Shown here: one piece after another, positions 44,427-53,880 of the stretch | How positions within the stretch are numbered: position 1 is the stretch's first letter | Layout of the letters: every line of letters begins with the position of its first letter | Source of the DNA: Chloroflexota bacterium | Lineage (GTDB): Bacteria; Chloroflexota; Anaerolineae; UBA4142 | DNA length: 64,000 nt | Assembly: GCA_023381515.1 (NCBI GenBank) | Contig: JAMCQI010000019.1 | Span: forward strand, 1 to 64,000 | Reading direction: 5' to 3' | The notes under the pieces: model-generated | What the model saw: the letters and a program-made list of their open reading frames with translations, nothing else | The model's database searches: none | Told to the model about the DNA's origin: nothing | Translations under genes and position numbers: made by a program

Positions 44427-45938
44427 ATGGCGAACCCACAGAATGACGATGGCCTGGCAAGTGCGGCCAATGTGAGCGTGGTTCCGGAATCTAGAGTGAT
44501 CGACGGAGAGGCCGAGTACGGTGTGGCGAGAGATGAGAGCGGCTTGCGCCTGCTCCTCCTTGCTCCTTCCGGCTCTCCACTGTTTGCCGCGTTCGAGGGA
44601 GAAACACAGGAACATGCCGGCAGAACGCTTCTCGTCGGCCCCGCGAATGCCCACAACGCGGCGGCACTGCGCGAACGATTCGAGTGGCTGCAACCCCGTC
44701 CACTGGGTCTGCGCACCTCCGCCGGTATGGGGGACCGTCTCGGGCTGGCGACTCCCGGACACGTCCGGGCCGTCCGCAGCGTCGGCGGCAAGTTGGCTCC
44801 CATCTTCGCGCAGCAGTCCATTCGCGAAAATGCGCGCACCGGGCGGTCGCCCCAACAGGTGACGGACGACGCGACCTGGGGGATTTTTGCCGAAGGGTGG
44901 CGCGCAGGTGTGGGAGCCGACGCGGATCACCTCAAGACCACCGCGGATATCGACGCGTGTCACGCCGCGGGCTATACCTTTTACACGATTGATCCGGGCG
45001 ACCACGTCGACAACTCTGCGGAAACGGCGTCGCTGAACGCGCTCAAGCTGATGGTGGAGCGGCTGCCGTGGGGGCGCCTGGACGACAGTGCGCAAGTACT
45101 GCGCAGCCGCTATCTGGACAAGAACTTTGACGTCGAGGGACAGCGAGTCGAGTTTGACGAGCACACTCTTTTGCGCGCTGCCGCCAAGTACGGCCGGGCG
45201 ATTGCGCACGTGGTCACCATGTACAGGCATCTGCTCCAGATCGCCGACAAACGCAATGTCGAGCTAGAAGTCTCGGTGGACGAGACCGAGTTGCCCACCT
45301 CGCATGCCGAGCATATCTATATTGCGACCGAACTGCGCCGCCTCGGCGTCGAGTGGGTGAGTCTGGCGCCGCGCTATATTGGCCGTTTCGAAAAGGGCGT
45401 CGACTATATCGGTGATGTGGATGCCTTTGAGGCGGATTTTGCCATTCATGCTGCGATCGCCCGGACGCTCGGCCCTTACAAACTGAGCCTGCATTCCGGA
45501 TCTGACAAATACAGTGTCTATTCAGCGGCGATGCGCCAGACGCGCGGTCTCGTTCATCTAAAGACCGCGGGAACAAGCTATCTGGAAGCCTTACACACGA
45601 TCGCCGCGCTCGATCCACCCTTCTTTTGCTCCATCTATGCTTTTGCGCGTGAATGTTACGAGACTGACCGTGCGAGCTACCATGTCTCGGCAAGCCTGGA
45701 TCGCGCGCCCTTGCCGAACGCGGTGTGCGATGCCGACCTACCGAGTCTGCTCGACCAATTCGATGCCCGCGAGATCCTGCACGTGACCTTTGGCTCGGTG
45801 TTGACCGCGCGTACGGCGGAGGGAGGCTGGCGTTTCTACGACCGACTGATGGCTCTCTTGCGCTCTCATCCCGAAGCCTACGCGGCCAATCTGCAGGCTC
45901 ATTTTATCAAACATCTCGCCCCGTTCGCGGGAGAATAG
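44427..45938 (+). CDS. uxaE: Tagaturonate epimerase-family protein
   Basis: A 503-residue protein with GAGGTCGGG before ATG 44427. Segments such as PLGLRTSAGMGDRLGLATPGH, ADHLKT, ETELPTS and SLHSGSDKYSVY match my memory of UxaE, the tagaturonate-to-fructuronate epimerase of Thermotoga-type uronate pathways. The SDR gene that follows fits the next step. Substrate assignment is by family and context, not proved. Confidence 0.8.
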   Translation: MANPQNDDGLASAANVSVVPESRVIDGEAEYGVARDESGLRLLLLAPSGSPLFAAFEGETQEHAGRTLLVGPANAHNAAALRERFEWLQPRPLGLRTSAGMGDRLGLATPGHVRAVRSVGGKLAPIFAQQSIRENARTGRSPQQVTDDATWGIFAEGWRAGVGADADHLKTTADIDACHAAGYTFYTIDPGDHVDNSAETASLNALKLMVERLPWGRLDDSAQVLRSRYLDKNFDVEGQRVEFDEHTLLRAAAKYGRAIAHVVTMYRHLLQIADKRNVELEVSVDETELPTSHAEHIYIATELRRLGVEWVSLAPRYIGRFEKGVDYIGDVDAFEADFAIHAAIARTLGPYKLSLHSGSDKYSVYSAAMRQTRGLVHLKTAGTSYLEALHTIAALDPPFFCSIYAFARECYETDRASYHVSASLDRAPLPNAVCDADLPSLLDQFDAREILHVTFGSVLTARTAEGGWRFYDRLMALLRSHPEAYAANLQAHFIKHLAPFAGE

Positions 45939-45944
45939 GCAGCC

Positions 45945-46778
45945 ATGAATCTGACTGAATTGACCAAGATGTATGACTTTACCGGAAAGAGCGTCGTCAT
46001 CACTGGGGGAGCGGGCATCCTCGGAGGCGAGATCGCATGTGCGTTGGTCGGGTGCAACGCGAACGTGGCCATCATGGACCGCGATCCCGCGCTTGCCGAC
46101 CGCTTGATGGAGCGACTGAGATCGGACGTTGGGCGCGCCATTGTCGTGTTTGGCGACGTGCTCAAACCGGAAACCCTCACAGAAGCGTGCGAGACGATCG
46201 AGCGCGAATTCGGACAGGTGGATTGCCTCGTCAATGCCGCTGGCGGCAATCATCCCAAGGCGACGACGAGCAATGAGGCCTCGTTTTTCGACTTGCCGAG
46301 CGAGGCCTTGCGCTGGGTTTTCGACCTCAACGTTATCGGGACGATGCTCCCGAGCCAGGTTTTTGGCAAGCGGATGGCGGACCGCGGAGAAGGCGTCATC
46401 CTCAACATCTCGTCCATGAATGCCATGCGTCCCCTCACGCGCATTCCCGCCTACTCGGCGGCCAAAGCTGGAGTCAGCAACTTTACCGAGTGGCTGGCGG
46501 TACACATGGCGCAGGAATATTCGCAGCGCATTCGGGTGAACGCGATCGCGCCGGGCTTTTTCCTGACCGGCCAAAACAAGTTTCTGCTGACGCATGAAGA
46601 GACCGGGGAGCTGACCGCGCGCGGCCGGACCATCATCGAGCATACTCCGATGGGGCGTTTCGGCGTCCCGGATGACTTGCTCGGAGTGGTGCTGTGGCTG
46701 CTTTCTCCAGCCTCGGCTTTTGTCACAGGGGTGGTCATTCCGATCGATGGCGGCTTTTCCGCCTACAGCGGAGTGTAA
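45945..46778 (+). CDS. SDR oxidoreductase, fructuronate/mannonate reductase type
   Basis: A 277-residue classical SDR. GGAGILGGE is the nucleotide loop, NAAGG follows, and the active site is complete: Ser in ILNISSMNA and YSAAK as YxxxK. It starts 6 bases after uxaE and so is co-translated. SDR enzymes in this position reduce fructuronate to mannonate in Thermotoga-like uronate pathways. Confidence 0.85.
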   Translation: MNLTELTKMYDFTGKSVVITGGAGILGGEIACALVGCNANVAIMDRDPALADRLMERLRSDVGRAIVVFGDVLKPETLTEACETIEREFGQVDCLVNAAGGNHPKATTSNEASFFDLPSEALRWVFDLNVIGTMLPSQVFGKRMADRGEGVILNISSMNAMRPLTRIPAYSAAKAGVSNFTEWLAVHMAQEYSQRIRVNAIAPGFFLTGQNKFLLTHEETGELTARGRTIIEHTPMGRFGVPDDLLGVVLWLLSPASAFVTGVVIPIDGGFSAYSGV

Positions 46779-46779
46779 G

Positions 46780-46905
46780 AATTGCAGAATGTAAGAATTG
46801 CAGATTGCAGATTGTGAGAACCGCTTGGCTGCTCAAAGAACGCCATCCGGCCTTGGGTCTATCATTCTGCAATCTCAAATCTGAAATCTGCAATCAGAAA
46901 TGAGG
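46780..46905. repeat. Heptamer-phased inverted repeat pair
   Basis: gaattgc, agaatgt, gaattgc, agattgc, agattgt run on one side (46780-46818) and attctgc, aatctca, aatctga, aatctgc, aatcaga on the other (46864-46901), in opposite orientation around about 45 bases. The same unit is inside the gene at 14975-15949. Confidence 0.75.
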
Positions 46906-46910
46906 TTCTT

Positions 46911-48170
46911 TTGATTGGTAAAGGCTCAGTAACAGATAAATTGTCCCCTTCCGAGGTCCGTGACCTGCTGTCGCGGACGCTGGATGGGACGGCGCTGGAC
47001 GGGAAAAGAGTGCTCGTGCTCATTCCGGACAGTACCCGTACGGCGCCGCTTCCGCTCATGTTCCGCCTGTTGTACGACGCGATCGGCCGGCGCGTGGCTC
47101 GCCTGGACTATATGATTGCGCTTGGGACGCACCCTCCCATGTCGGAGCAAGCCATTGACCGCCTCGTCGGCGTCTCTGCGAGCGAACGGCAGGCGCAGTA
47201 TCCAAACGTCCAGATCTATAACCACGAATGGGACAATCCGGGTGCTCTGGCCACGGTCGGTGTCATCACCCGCGAGGAAATGCAGTCGCTCACTGGAGGG
47301 CTGTTCGCAGAGGAAACCATCGTACGCTTGAACCGCCGCCTCTTTGACTACGATCACATCATCATTTGCGGCCCTGTCTTTCCGCACGAGGTTGCCGGCT
47401 TTTCAGGCGGCGCCAAGTATCTGTTCCCGGGGATCGCCGGGCCCGACATCATCAACAACACTCATTGGCTGGGTGGGCTCGTGACGAGCATGAAGACGAT
47501 TGGGGTGAAAGATACGCCGGTGCGCCGCGTCATCGACCGCGCGGCTGCATTCATCTCCCGGCCCATCCTCTGCCTCGCGATGGTAATGCAAGGTCAAGAC
47601 TTGCACGGCTTGTACACCGGAACCTACCAGGAAGCGTGGAGCGCGGCGGCAGACCTCTCTGCACAACTGAACGTTATCGTCGTTCCGCACGCTTTTCGCC
47701 GGGTCCTTTCTATGCCGTCGGAAATGTACGACGACCTCTGGACGGCGGCCAAGGCGATGTACAAGACCGAACCGGCGATTGCGGACGGCGGCGAGGTCAT
47801 CATCTATGCGCCTCATCTCCGCGAGGTTTCTTTCACCCACGGCAAGCTCATCGATCAGGTCGGCTATCACGTGAAAGACTATTTCCTGAAGCAATGGGAC
47901 CGCTTCAAGGATGTTCCAGGCTCGATCAAAGCGCACAGCACGCACGTCAAAGGTCAGGGAACCTATGATGCCACGACGCGTCAGGAGGACCCGCGGATAG
48001 CAGTGACCCTCGCGACAGGCATCCCGGAAGAGCGTTGCCGGCGCATCAATCTCGGCTACCTCGATTATCACACCATTGCCCCGTCCGAGTGGGCCGGCCG
48101 CGAATCCGAAGGGGTCTTGTTGGTGCCGCACGCAGGCGAAGTCCTCTATCGCGCCAAGGACGTGGATTAA
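46911..48170 (+). CDS. LarA-like (nickel-dependent lactate racemase fold) protein
   Basis: A 419-residue protein. VLIPDSTRTAPLPLMF, the ALGTHPPMSE segment and HEVAGFSGGAKYLFPGIAG are conserved marks of the LarA/DUF2088 fold. LarA enzymes epimerise or racemise hydroxyacids using a nickel-pincer cofactor. In this operon it may act on a uronate-derived hydroxyacid. The start is TTG 46911 with only a TGAGG nearby; the upstream repeat makes the exact start uncertain. Confidence 0.82.
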   Translation: MIGKGSVTDKLSPSEVRDLLSRTLDGTALDGKRVLVLIPDSTRTAPLPLMFRLLYDAIGRRVARLDYMIALGTHPPMSEQAIDRLVGVSASERQAQYPNVQIYNHEWDNPGALATVGVITREEMQSLTGGLFAEETIVRLNRRLFDYDHIIICGPVFPHEVAGFSGGAKYLFPGIAGPDIINNTHWLGGLVTSMKTIGVKDTPVRRVIDRAAAFISRPILCLAMVMQGQDLHGLYTGTYQEAWSAAADLSAQLNVIVVPHAFRRVLSMPSEMYDDLWTAAKAMYKTEPAIADGGEVIIYAPHLREVSFTHGKLIDQVGYHVKDYFLKQWDRFKDVPGSIKAHSTHVKGQGTYDATTRQEDPRIAVTLATGIPEERCRRINLGYLDYHTIAPSEWAGRESEGVLLVPHAGEVLYRAKDVD

Positions 48171-48381
48171 AGGCGCTCGCAGATCGAGAGACCGGAAATA
48201 AACAAGAGCAGACTTGCGAATTCTGCGCTCTTCGAACAACAGGTAACATCACCCATAACTAGACGTAGAGTCATTTGGTGACCGGAGCACTCTTGCGTCG
48301 TTATTGGTCGCGCTTTACGTTTCACGTCTTACGATTTACTCTCGTCAACTGCAACTTGTCACGTTTCCCAGGGGAGTTTCG
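48171..48381. repeat. Intergenic with a heptamer-phased repeat
   Basis: A weak hairpin (aagagc near 48203, gctctt near 48227) follows larA. From about 48307 to 48345 there are units tttacgt, ttcacgt, cttacga, tttactc. Confidence 0.5.
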
Positions 48382-48489
48382 TTGGCTAGACAACCGGGAC
48401 CCAAGCACAAGCTCTCGCGCCGGGAGAGCGTCAATCTCACCGGCACAGCCTCCAAGAGCTTGCACAGGCGGCTGAGTGTACCGCCCGGA
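48382..48489 (+). pseudogene. rpsD: N-terminal fragment of ribosomal protein S4
   Basis: TTG 48382, behind a CAGGGGAG site, opens a 36-codon stretch reading LARQPGPKHKLSRRE and continuing through GTASKSLHRRLSVPPG. This is the N-terminal region of S4 (compare MARYTGPK.KLSRREG). After PPG the frame leaves the family and runs into the antisense methyltransferase end. The ribosome binding site and start are retained, so a truncated peptide could be made. An intact rpsD must exist elsewhere. Confidence 0.6.
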
Positions 48490-48496
48490 CTTACAC

Positions 48497-49234
48497 TCAC
48501 CCAATGGGACGCTCCAGCACACCATACAAATTCAGCTCGCCATCCGCGTAGAACTGGTCGCGCACAGAAAGATGGCTCTGCGCGGCCAGCTTTTCTACCT
48601 CCTCAGGAGACAACTGATGGCAATAGCGATAGCCCAACCCGCCGCGCTTCCAATCGAGCAGCGCATCTCCCGGCTCCAACTCTTCTCCATCCATCCCCAC
48701 GAGGGTCCAAGCCTGCACCCTTTTCCGCGTCCGTTCATTTCGGAGAAACTGCCAGTTCGTCATGATCAACACGCCCCCCGGGCGCAACAAATCGTGGATT
48801 TCACGTAACACATCGCGGCGGGTTTCCGCGCCCGGCACATGCTGCAGCACCGCGAGCATTGTCACCACGTCAAAGGCATCCGTGCCCGACGACTTGACCA
48901 CTCGCTCTTTCCAGCCGGGGAAAGTAATATCCACCACGTCGAATTGCGAGTGGAGACGCACAAGCCCCGTGGCGCGGCTCCGCGCAATGTCGATCAATTC
49001 CTGCGACGAATCGACGCCGAAATAGAGGCCCGTACGCCCCGCGCGCTCCAGTTGCTCCGCCAGCCGCCCATTCCCGCATCCAACGTCCAGCACCCGTACA
49101 TCTGTGGGAATGTACTCGACGATGCGCCTCAAATGCGCCTGCCCGCTCGGCCGCGTTTCCGAGAACGCGTGGGCAAAGCGGGAATAAAACGCGCGATTGA
49201 CGGCGACGAGTCCCTGAATCGTTTCAGGTTTCAT
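48497..49234 (-). CDS. SAM-dependent methyltransferase (type 11, Trm9-like)
   Basis: A 245-residue protein. FYSRFAHAFSETR at the start, VLDVGCGNGRLAEQL as motif I, GVDSS, and DVVTMLAVLQHV, then LLRPGGVLIMTNW follow the type-11 layout. The opening resembles tRNA wobble-uridine methyltransferases (Trm9/ALKBH8), which is notable because an Elp3 gene lies 3 kb away. This is suggestive, not shown. Confidence 0.75.
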   Translation of the reverse strand: MKPETIQGLVAVNRAFYSRFAHAFSETRPSGQAHLRRIVEYIPTDVRVLDVGCGNGRLAEQLERAGRTGLYFGVDSSQELIDIARSRATGLVRLHSQFDVVDITFPGWKERVVKSSGTDAFDVVTMLAVLQHVPGAETRRDVLREIHDLLRPGGVLIMTNWQFLRNERTRKRVQAWTLVGMDGEELEPGDALLDWKRGGLGYRYCHQLSPEEVEKLAAQSHLSVRDQFYADGELNLYGVLERPIG

Positions 49235-49547
49235 GACATCTTCATCCTACATCAGGAGTAGGGTTAAGGCAAGATCAGATCTGGCCAGCACAACCTGCAC
49301 CTGAGCGGACCCGACCGCGCCAAACCGGATGATAGAATCTGCACCTTCGCCGGAGCAAAGCCTGTCCCGCACAAGGCGGGGCTCGCTGACTACCCCCCTG
49401 CGTCGGTCGGCGGCGTGTCGGCGTAGGCCGACACTTGGCCGGAGGCCCCCACGGGACGATTTAAATCGCCCCTTGTCTCCAACTTGCCACCCCCCGCTTC
49501 TCATGGTAAGCTACCGGCTGTCAGCATCAACATCGAGGATATTGCAG
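49235..49547. other. Intergenic region with GC-rich palindromes
   Basis: Contains gtgtcggc-gtag-gccgacac (49415-49434) and a palindrome cgatttaaatcg (49457-49468). No gene recognised. Confidence 0.5.
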
Positions 49548-51416
49548 ATGTACAAATGGTACAAATGGTTGGTCGTTATTATCGCCCTGTGCGGGGGTCT
49601 CCTCTTTCTCCAACTAGTCTCTGAGCGAACAGCAACTCCTGCCATTGCCCAAAGGCCCAATGCGCTCAAGCCGATCGTTTCATATCCGCTCAAGAGCGAT
49701 CGCTCTCCCGCCCTCCGTACTCTTGTCTCTCGGCAACCCGTAACACCTACACAATTCACCCAATTGCCGCGCCTATTCAAGCCGGCCGGGGCATCCTCCG
49801 GGACAGCTCGAGCTACCGGCCGCGATCCTCTCCTCCATTCTTTGAGCGTCCGGACAAGCATGCCCGTAACACTTACCAGCTTTGATGGCGTGAGCAACTC
49901 GGACAACGTGATCCTCAATATCGGAAAACCTATGCCGCCGGATAGCGAAGGGGATATCGGCTACGACCCCTCCACCAGCAAGAAATACTATGTGGAATGG
50001 GTGAACCTCTCTTACAGGATTTGGGATGTGACTACAACGCCGACCTTGCTCGCCGGTCCCATCGCGGGCAACGCGTTCTGGGCTGGCTTTGGCGGTCCTT
50101 GCGCGACGACCAACGACGGGGATCCCATCGTCCTCTTTGATCCCATCGCCAAACGCTGGCTCGTGAGCCAATTTTCCCTTCCAAACTACGTGTCGGACAG
50201 CTCGGCAAATGGGCCCTTCTATCAGTGCCTCGCCATCTCCGCGAGCGCGGATCCGACCGGTTCCTATTACCGCTATGTCTATGTCAACGTGACCCAATCC
50301 GGCGTAAGTAAGCTCAACGATTACCCCAAGTTCGGCGTGTGGCCTGATGGGTACTATATGTCCATTAACCAGTTTGATGAGGGGACTCTCAAATGGTACG
50401 GCGCGGGCGCGGTCGTCTTCGAACGAGACAAGATGCTCGTCGGCGACCCCACCGCGCGGAAGGTCTATTTCGATCTCGGCGCAGTCAATCCAAACTATTT
50501 TGGCATGTTGCCATCTGACCTGGACGGGGCAACGTTGCCTCCCACCGGCTCCCCCAATTACTTTGCCGAGGTGGACGCCGCAGGTGGTTTAGGCTCGACC
50601 GACGCCCTGCGAATCTGGAATTTCCACGTCGATTGGGCGAATGCAGCCAACTCAACTTTCGGCCTCTCCGGCACGCCAAACCAGACTCTTCCCGTCGCCT
50701 CCTTCAGCTACCTGCCCTGTGTCCTGGCAGTGCCGCAGTCACTGAGTTGTATCCCCCAGCCTAATACCGGCACAAAGCTCGATTCCATCGGAGATCGGCT
50801 CATGTACCGTCTCCAGTACCGGAATTTCGGCACGCATGAGACCCTCGTCACGAACCACACGGTTGACGCTGGCGATTTCAGCGGCCATGCAGGCATCCGT
50901 TGGTACGAGTTGCACAAGACGGGCGGAGGGCCTTGGGGAATCTATCAGCAGGGAACGTACGCGCCGGACTCGGACTATCGCTGGATGGGGAGCATCGCCC
51001 TGGATCAGCAGGGGAACGCGGCGCTCGGCTTCAGCGTTTCGAGCTCAACCACCTATCCTTCCATTCGCTATGCCGGGCGGCTCGTCACCGACACACTGGG
51101 CACCCTTCCGCAACGTGAGGCAGCTCTGATTCAAGGGAGTGGCTCGCAGACAGGGTCGGGCACGGCTTCAAACCGTTGGGGCGATTACAGCATGATGGCC
51201 GTCGACCCCGCGGACAATTGCACCTTCTGGTACGTTGACGAATATTACCCTGCCTCCAGCCAATATGACTGGCACACGCGCATTGGATCATTCAAATTCC
51301 CATCATGCGGTGCGGGCCCCCTTCCGACCTTCACCTTTACTCCGACCGCCACCTCCACTCCAATCGCCACCTCCACCCCGAATATCAATTTCTTGCCATT
51401 CATTAGCAAGCATTAG
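49548..51416 (+). CDS. Large secreted protein with a Thr/Pro linker and hydrophobic C-terminal tail
   Basis: About 622 residues from ATG 49548; CGAGGA lies a little upstream. Residues 5-25 are a signal peptide. The mature body (Gly/Tyr/Trp/Asn-rich, many beta strands) has no named domain, although DPIVLFDPIAKRWLVSQF and the SPNYFAEVD segment are typical of large secreted beta-propeller-like proteins. The C-terminus is a TFTPTATSTP linker ending NINFLPFISKH. Similar LPxIxK-type ends are common in secreted Chloroflexota proteins, so this may be an anchoring or sorting signal. Confidence 0.75.
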   Translation: MYKWYKWLVVIIALCGGLLFLQLVSERTATPAIAQRPNALKPIVSYPLKSDRSPALRTLVSRQPVTPTQFTQLPRLFKPAGASSGTARATGRDPLLHSLSVRTSMPVTLTSFDGVSNSDNVILNIGKPMPPDSEGDIGYDPSTSKKYYVEWVNLSYRIWDVTTTPTLLAGPIAGNAFWAGFGGPCATTNDGDPIVLFDPIAKRWLVSQFSLPNYVSDSSANGPFYQCLAISASADPTGSYYRYVYVNVTQSGVSKLNDYPKFGVWPDGYYMSINQFDEGTLKWYGAGAVVFERDKMLVGDPTARKVYFDLGAVNPNYFGMLPSDLDGATLPPTGSPNYFAEVDAAGGLGSTDALRIWNFHVDWANAANSTFGLSGTPNQTLPVASFSYLPCVLAVPQSLSCIPQPNTGTKLDSIGDRLMYRLQYRNFGTHETLVTNHTVDAGDFSGHAGIRWYELHKTGGGPWGIYQQGTYAPDSDYRWMGSIALDQQGNAALGFSVSSSTTYPSIRYAGRLVTDTLGTLPQREAALIQGSGSQTGSGTASNRWGDYSMMAVDPADNCTFWYVDEYYPASSQYDWHTRIGSFKFPSCGAGPLPTFTFTPTATSTPIATSTPNINFLPFISKH

Positions 51417-51475
51417 GACGGCTTACTAGTTTCAGGGTTGCAAGTACTCCGACAAGAGACTCCGGCGGGCTCATC

Positions 51476-51506
51476 GACTTCCGAAATCGTCAAGATTTCG
51501 GAAGTC
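51476..51506. repeat. Dispersed palindrome, 13-bp arms
   Basis: gacttccgaaatc (51476-51488) and gatttcggaagtc (51494-51506) around a 5-base loop. The same arms occur at 58840-58870. Confidence 0.75.
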
Positions 51507-51691
51507 TGTCTGCGCAACCTCCCTACATTCGTCTCCCAGGCCGTATCTGTCGCACTGTTTAAGCGTCAAAGTAGCTGAAATCGAGTGCCTGGCCGCCGCA
51601 TCCTATGGCGCTTATGCGGATTCCCAAGCACAAGGAGGTGAACCGGGCAGCAAAGTCCGTCGTTAGACATTCTCGATTGGAGGTCAGAAAG

Positions 51692-52081
51692 ATGTCTCTT
51701 ATGAGGAAAACCATTGTTCTTTTGTTGGCAATTGCTGCCTCGTCAGCACTCGTTCCATCCGTCTCGGCGGCGGGTGGAGCACCATCCGGCGCGAGTTCGT
51801 TCACCCTTGCTGGCAAGATTACAAGCATCGACGCGTCCTCAGAGACAATTACGGTCCAAGTCCAGAGTGGCAATTTCTTGGTCAAGCCGTACCTGGGAAA
51901 GAGCGTTACCTTGACGGCTTCGCAGGATACACGCTTCCTTCTCAAGACAGCATCCACGACCGTTCCCATCACCTTTGCCGATCTCCAGGTAGGTCAAAGC
52001 GTCAGTGCCTCCGGGGTCTTGTCCGATGGGGAATGGCTTCTAGCCCGGGTGACGGTGGGAGCAGAACTCATTCACTGGTAA
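51692..52081 (+). CDS. Exported DUF5666-like protein
   Basis: A 129-residue protein with GGAGG before ATG 51692. There is a signal peptide ending near SVSAAGG. The rest has the compact beta pattern of DUF5666 (FTLAGKITSIDASSETITVQV, then VGQSVSASGVLSDGEWLLARVTV). Unknown function, probably extracytoplasmic. Confidence 0.75.
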   Translation: MSLMRKTIVLLLAIAASSALVPSVSAAGGAPSGASSFTLAGKITSIDASSETITVQVQSGNFLVKPYLGKSVTLTASQDTRFLLKTASTTVPITFADLQVGQSVSASGVLSDGEWLLARVTVGAELIHW

Positions 52082-52116
52082 GGAGAGACGACGTGTAGGG
52101 AACCTCTCGATACGCA

Positions 52117-52146
52117 AAAAAGAGGATGCCGCCCTTGGCATCCTCT
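52117..52146. terminator. Hairpin terminator, better in the minus direction
   Basis: agaggatgcc (52121-52130) and ggcatcctct (52137-52146) form a perfect 10-bp stem. The six A residues before it are a T run when read on the minus strand; the plus side is weaker. Confidence 0.6.
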
Positions 52147-52205
52147 TCTGCATCCTGTCGTGGACGTTTGCACTCTGTAACTATCCAACTACGAAACTAA
52201 CGTAC

Positions 52206-52234
52206 TTGACACTCCCCCCTGACGCGCCTAATAT
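52206..52234 (+). promoter_or_regulatory. Promoter of elp3 with almost no leader
   Basis: TTGACA 52206-52211, 17-bp spacer, TAATAT 52229-52234. Transcription should start about 52241, five bases before ATG 52246. Confidence 0.7.
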
Positions 52235-52245
52235 GCCCTTGCCTT

Positions 52246-53880
52246 ATGAGTACACAAGATGAATTTGCCAGGCCAGGGGAAACATCTACCCGGAGAGACG
52301 GCACCGCCGCGCGAGATATCGAGGAATATTCGGGTGCGCTGATTCAACTCTTTGCCGACCTGAGCACTCCCACCTCCCTCTCGCCGACGGCCATTTCGCG
52401 CCTCATGAGCAAGCGCGTCCCTCTTCCCAAGGACAGGATCATCGAGGCCTACCGTCAGATGACCGAACGCGGCATCGTTCCTTTCGATCGGAATGTCTCC
52501 GATCGCCTGCGCATTCATCCCGTGCGGACCATCTCCGGAGTTGCCCCCGTCGCCGTTCTGACCGGTCCCTATCCCTGTCCTGCAGACTGCATCTTTTGCC
52601 CTGAAGCCAAAGGCTTCCCCAAAAGCTATTTGCCCGAAGAGCCGGGCGCCCAGCGGGCCCAGATGGCGCGCTTTGACCCGTTCCGCCAGACCGCGATGCG
52701 GCTCACGGCGCTCGAACAAGAAGGGCACACCATTCAAAAGATCGAGCTTCTGATCCTCGGCGCCACCTGGTCTGCCTATCCTCACAAGTATCAGGAATGG
52801 TTCATCCGCCGCTGCCTCGACGCGATGAACGGCGCGGATGCCGCCACTCTCGCTCAAGCGCAAGCCGCCAACGAGACGGCGGAGCATCGGAACGTCGGAC
52901 TGGTGATCGAGACGCGCCCGGACTATATCGACATGAACGAAGTCCGCCGCTTGCGTACTTTGGGGGTGACCAAAGTGCAGATGGGCGCGCAAAGCCTGGA
53001 CGATGCGGTCCTTGCGGCGAACCGGCGCGGCCACACGGTGGCCGACACGCGCCGCGCGGTGAGGCTCCTCCGGTTGGCCGGCTTCAAGCTCCATTTGCAC
53101 TGGATGCCGAATTTGCTAGGGGCGACTCCGGAGTCCGACCGCGCGGATTTTGCGCGCCTCTGGGACGATCCCGCGCTCCGGCCGGACGAGCTCAAGATCT
53201 ATCCGTGCACGCTGATTGCTGGAACGGAACTCTACAAGCATTGGGAGCGCGGCGAGTATCGCCCGTACACGGATGAGGAATTGCTCGAGCTCTTGATCGC
53301 GTGCAAGAGCATTGTGCCACCCTATTGCCGCATCAACCGGGTCATGCGCGACATCCCGGCCCCGTATGTCGCGGCGGGGAGCATCGCGTCCCACTTGCGC
53401 CAAATCGCCCAGCGGGAAATGAAGCGGCGTGGTCTCCAGTGCCACTGCATCCGCTGCCGCGAGGTGAGGAACGAAAAGCTGCAGGACGAGGAATTGCATC
53501 TGGGGGTCACGACCTATCTGACGGATGCGACGACGGAGCATTTCCTCAGTTACGTGACCCCACGCGGCCGCCTGGCGGGATTTTTGCGACTGTCACTGCC
53601 GTCGCCGCATGTTCCGCGTGCGCAAGTGCTCGAGGAACTGTGGGGCAGCGCGGTCATTCGTGAAGTCCACGTGTATGGGCCGGCTCTAGAGTTGGGCACG
53701 TCAAGCGCAGGGGAGGCGCAACATACGGGGGTAGGGACGCGGTTGATAGAGCGCGCCGTGGGCTTTGCGCGCGAGGCGGGCTTCAAACGGCTCGCGGTCA
53801 TTTCCGCGATCGGCACTCGCGAGTACTATCGGCGCCACGGCTTTGCCCTCGGCGAGCTCTACATGTCGCTGCCGCTTTAG
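52246..53880 (+). CDS. elp3: Elp3-like radical SAM tRNA-modification enzyme
   Basis: A 544-residue protein. The radical SAM cluster site is CPADCIFC (Cys 111, 115, 118), followed by EAKGFPKSYLPEEPGAQRA and LILGATWSAYP, both conserved in Elp3. After a zinc-like QCHCIRCREVR segment comes a C-terminal GNAT domain (GVGTRLIERAV, then YYRRHGFAL). Elp3 adds a carboxymethyl group to wobble uridine. There is no ribosome binding site; the promoter at 52206-52234 suggests a leaderless message. Confidence 0.9.
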   Translation: MSTQDEFARPGETSTRRDGTAARDIEEYSGALIQLFADLSTPTSLSPTAISRLMSKRVPLPKDRIIEAYRQMTERGIVPFDRNVSDRLRIHPVRTISGVAPVAVLTGPYPCPADCIFCPEAKGFPKSYLPEEPGAQRAQMARFDPFRQTAMRLTALEQEGHTIQKIELLILGATWSAYPHKYQEWFIRRCLDAMNGADAATLAQAQAANETAEHRNVGLVIETRPDYIDMNEVRRLRTLGVTKVQMGAQSLDDAVLAANRRGHTVADTRRAVRLLRLAGFKLHLHWMPNLLGATPESDRADFARLWDDPALRPDELKIYPCTLIAGTELYKHWERGEYRPYTDEELLELLIACKSIVPPYCRINRVMRDIPAPYVAAGSIASHLRQIAQREMKRRGLQCHCIRCREVRNEKLQDEELHLGVTTYLTDATTEHFLSYVTPRGRLAGFLRLSLPSPHVPRAQVLEELWGSAVIREVHVYGPALELGTSSAGEAQHTGVGTRLIERAVGFAREAGFKRLAVISAIGTREYYRRHGFALGELYMSLPL

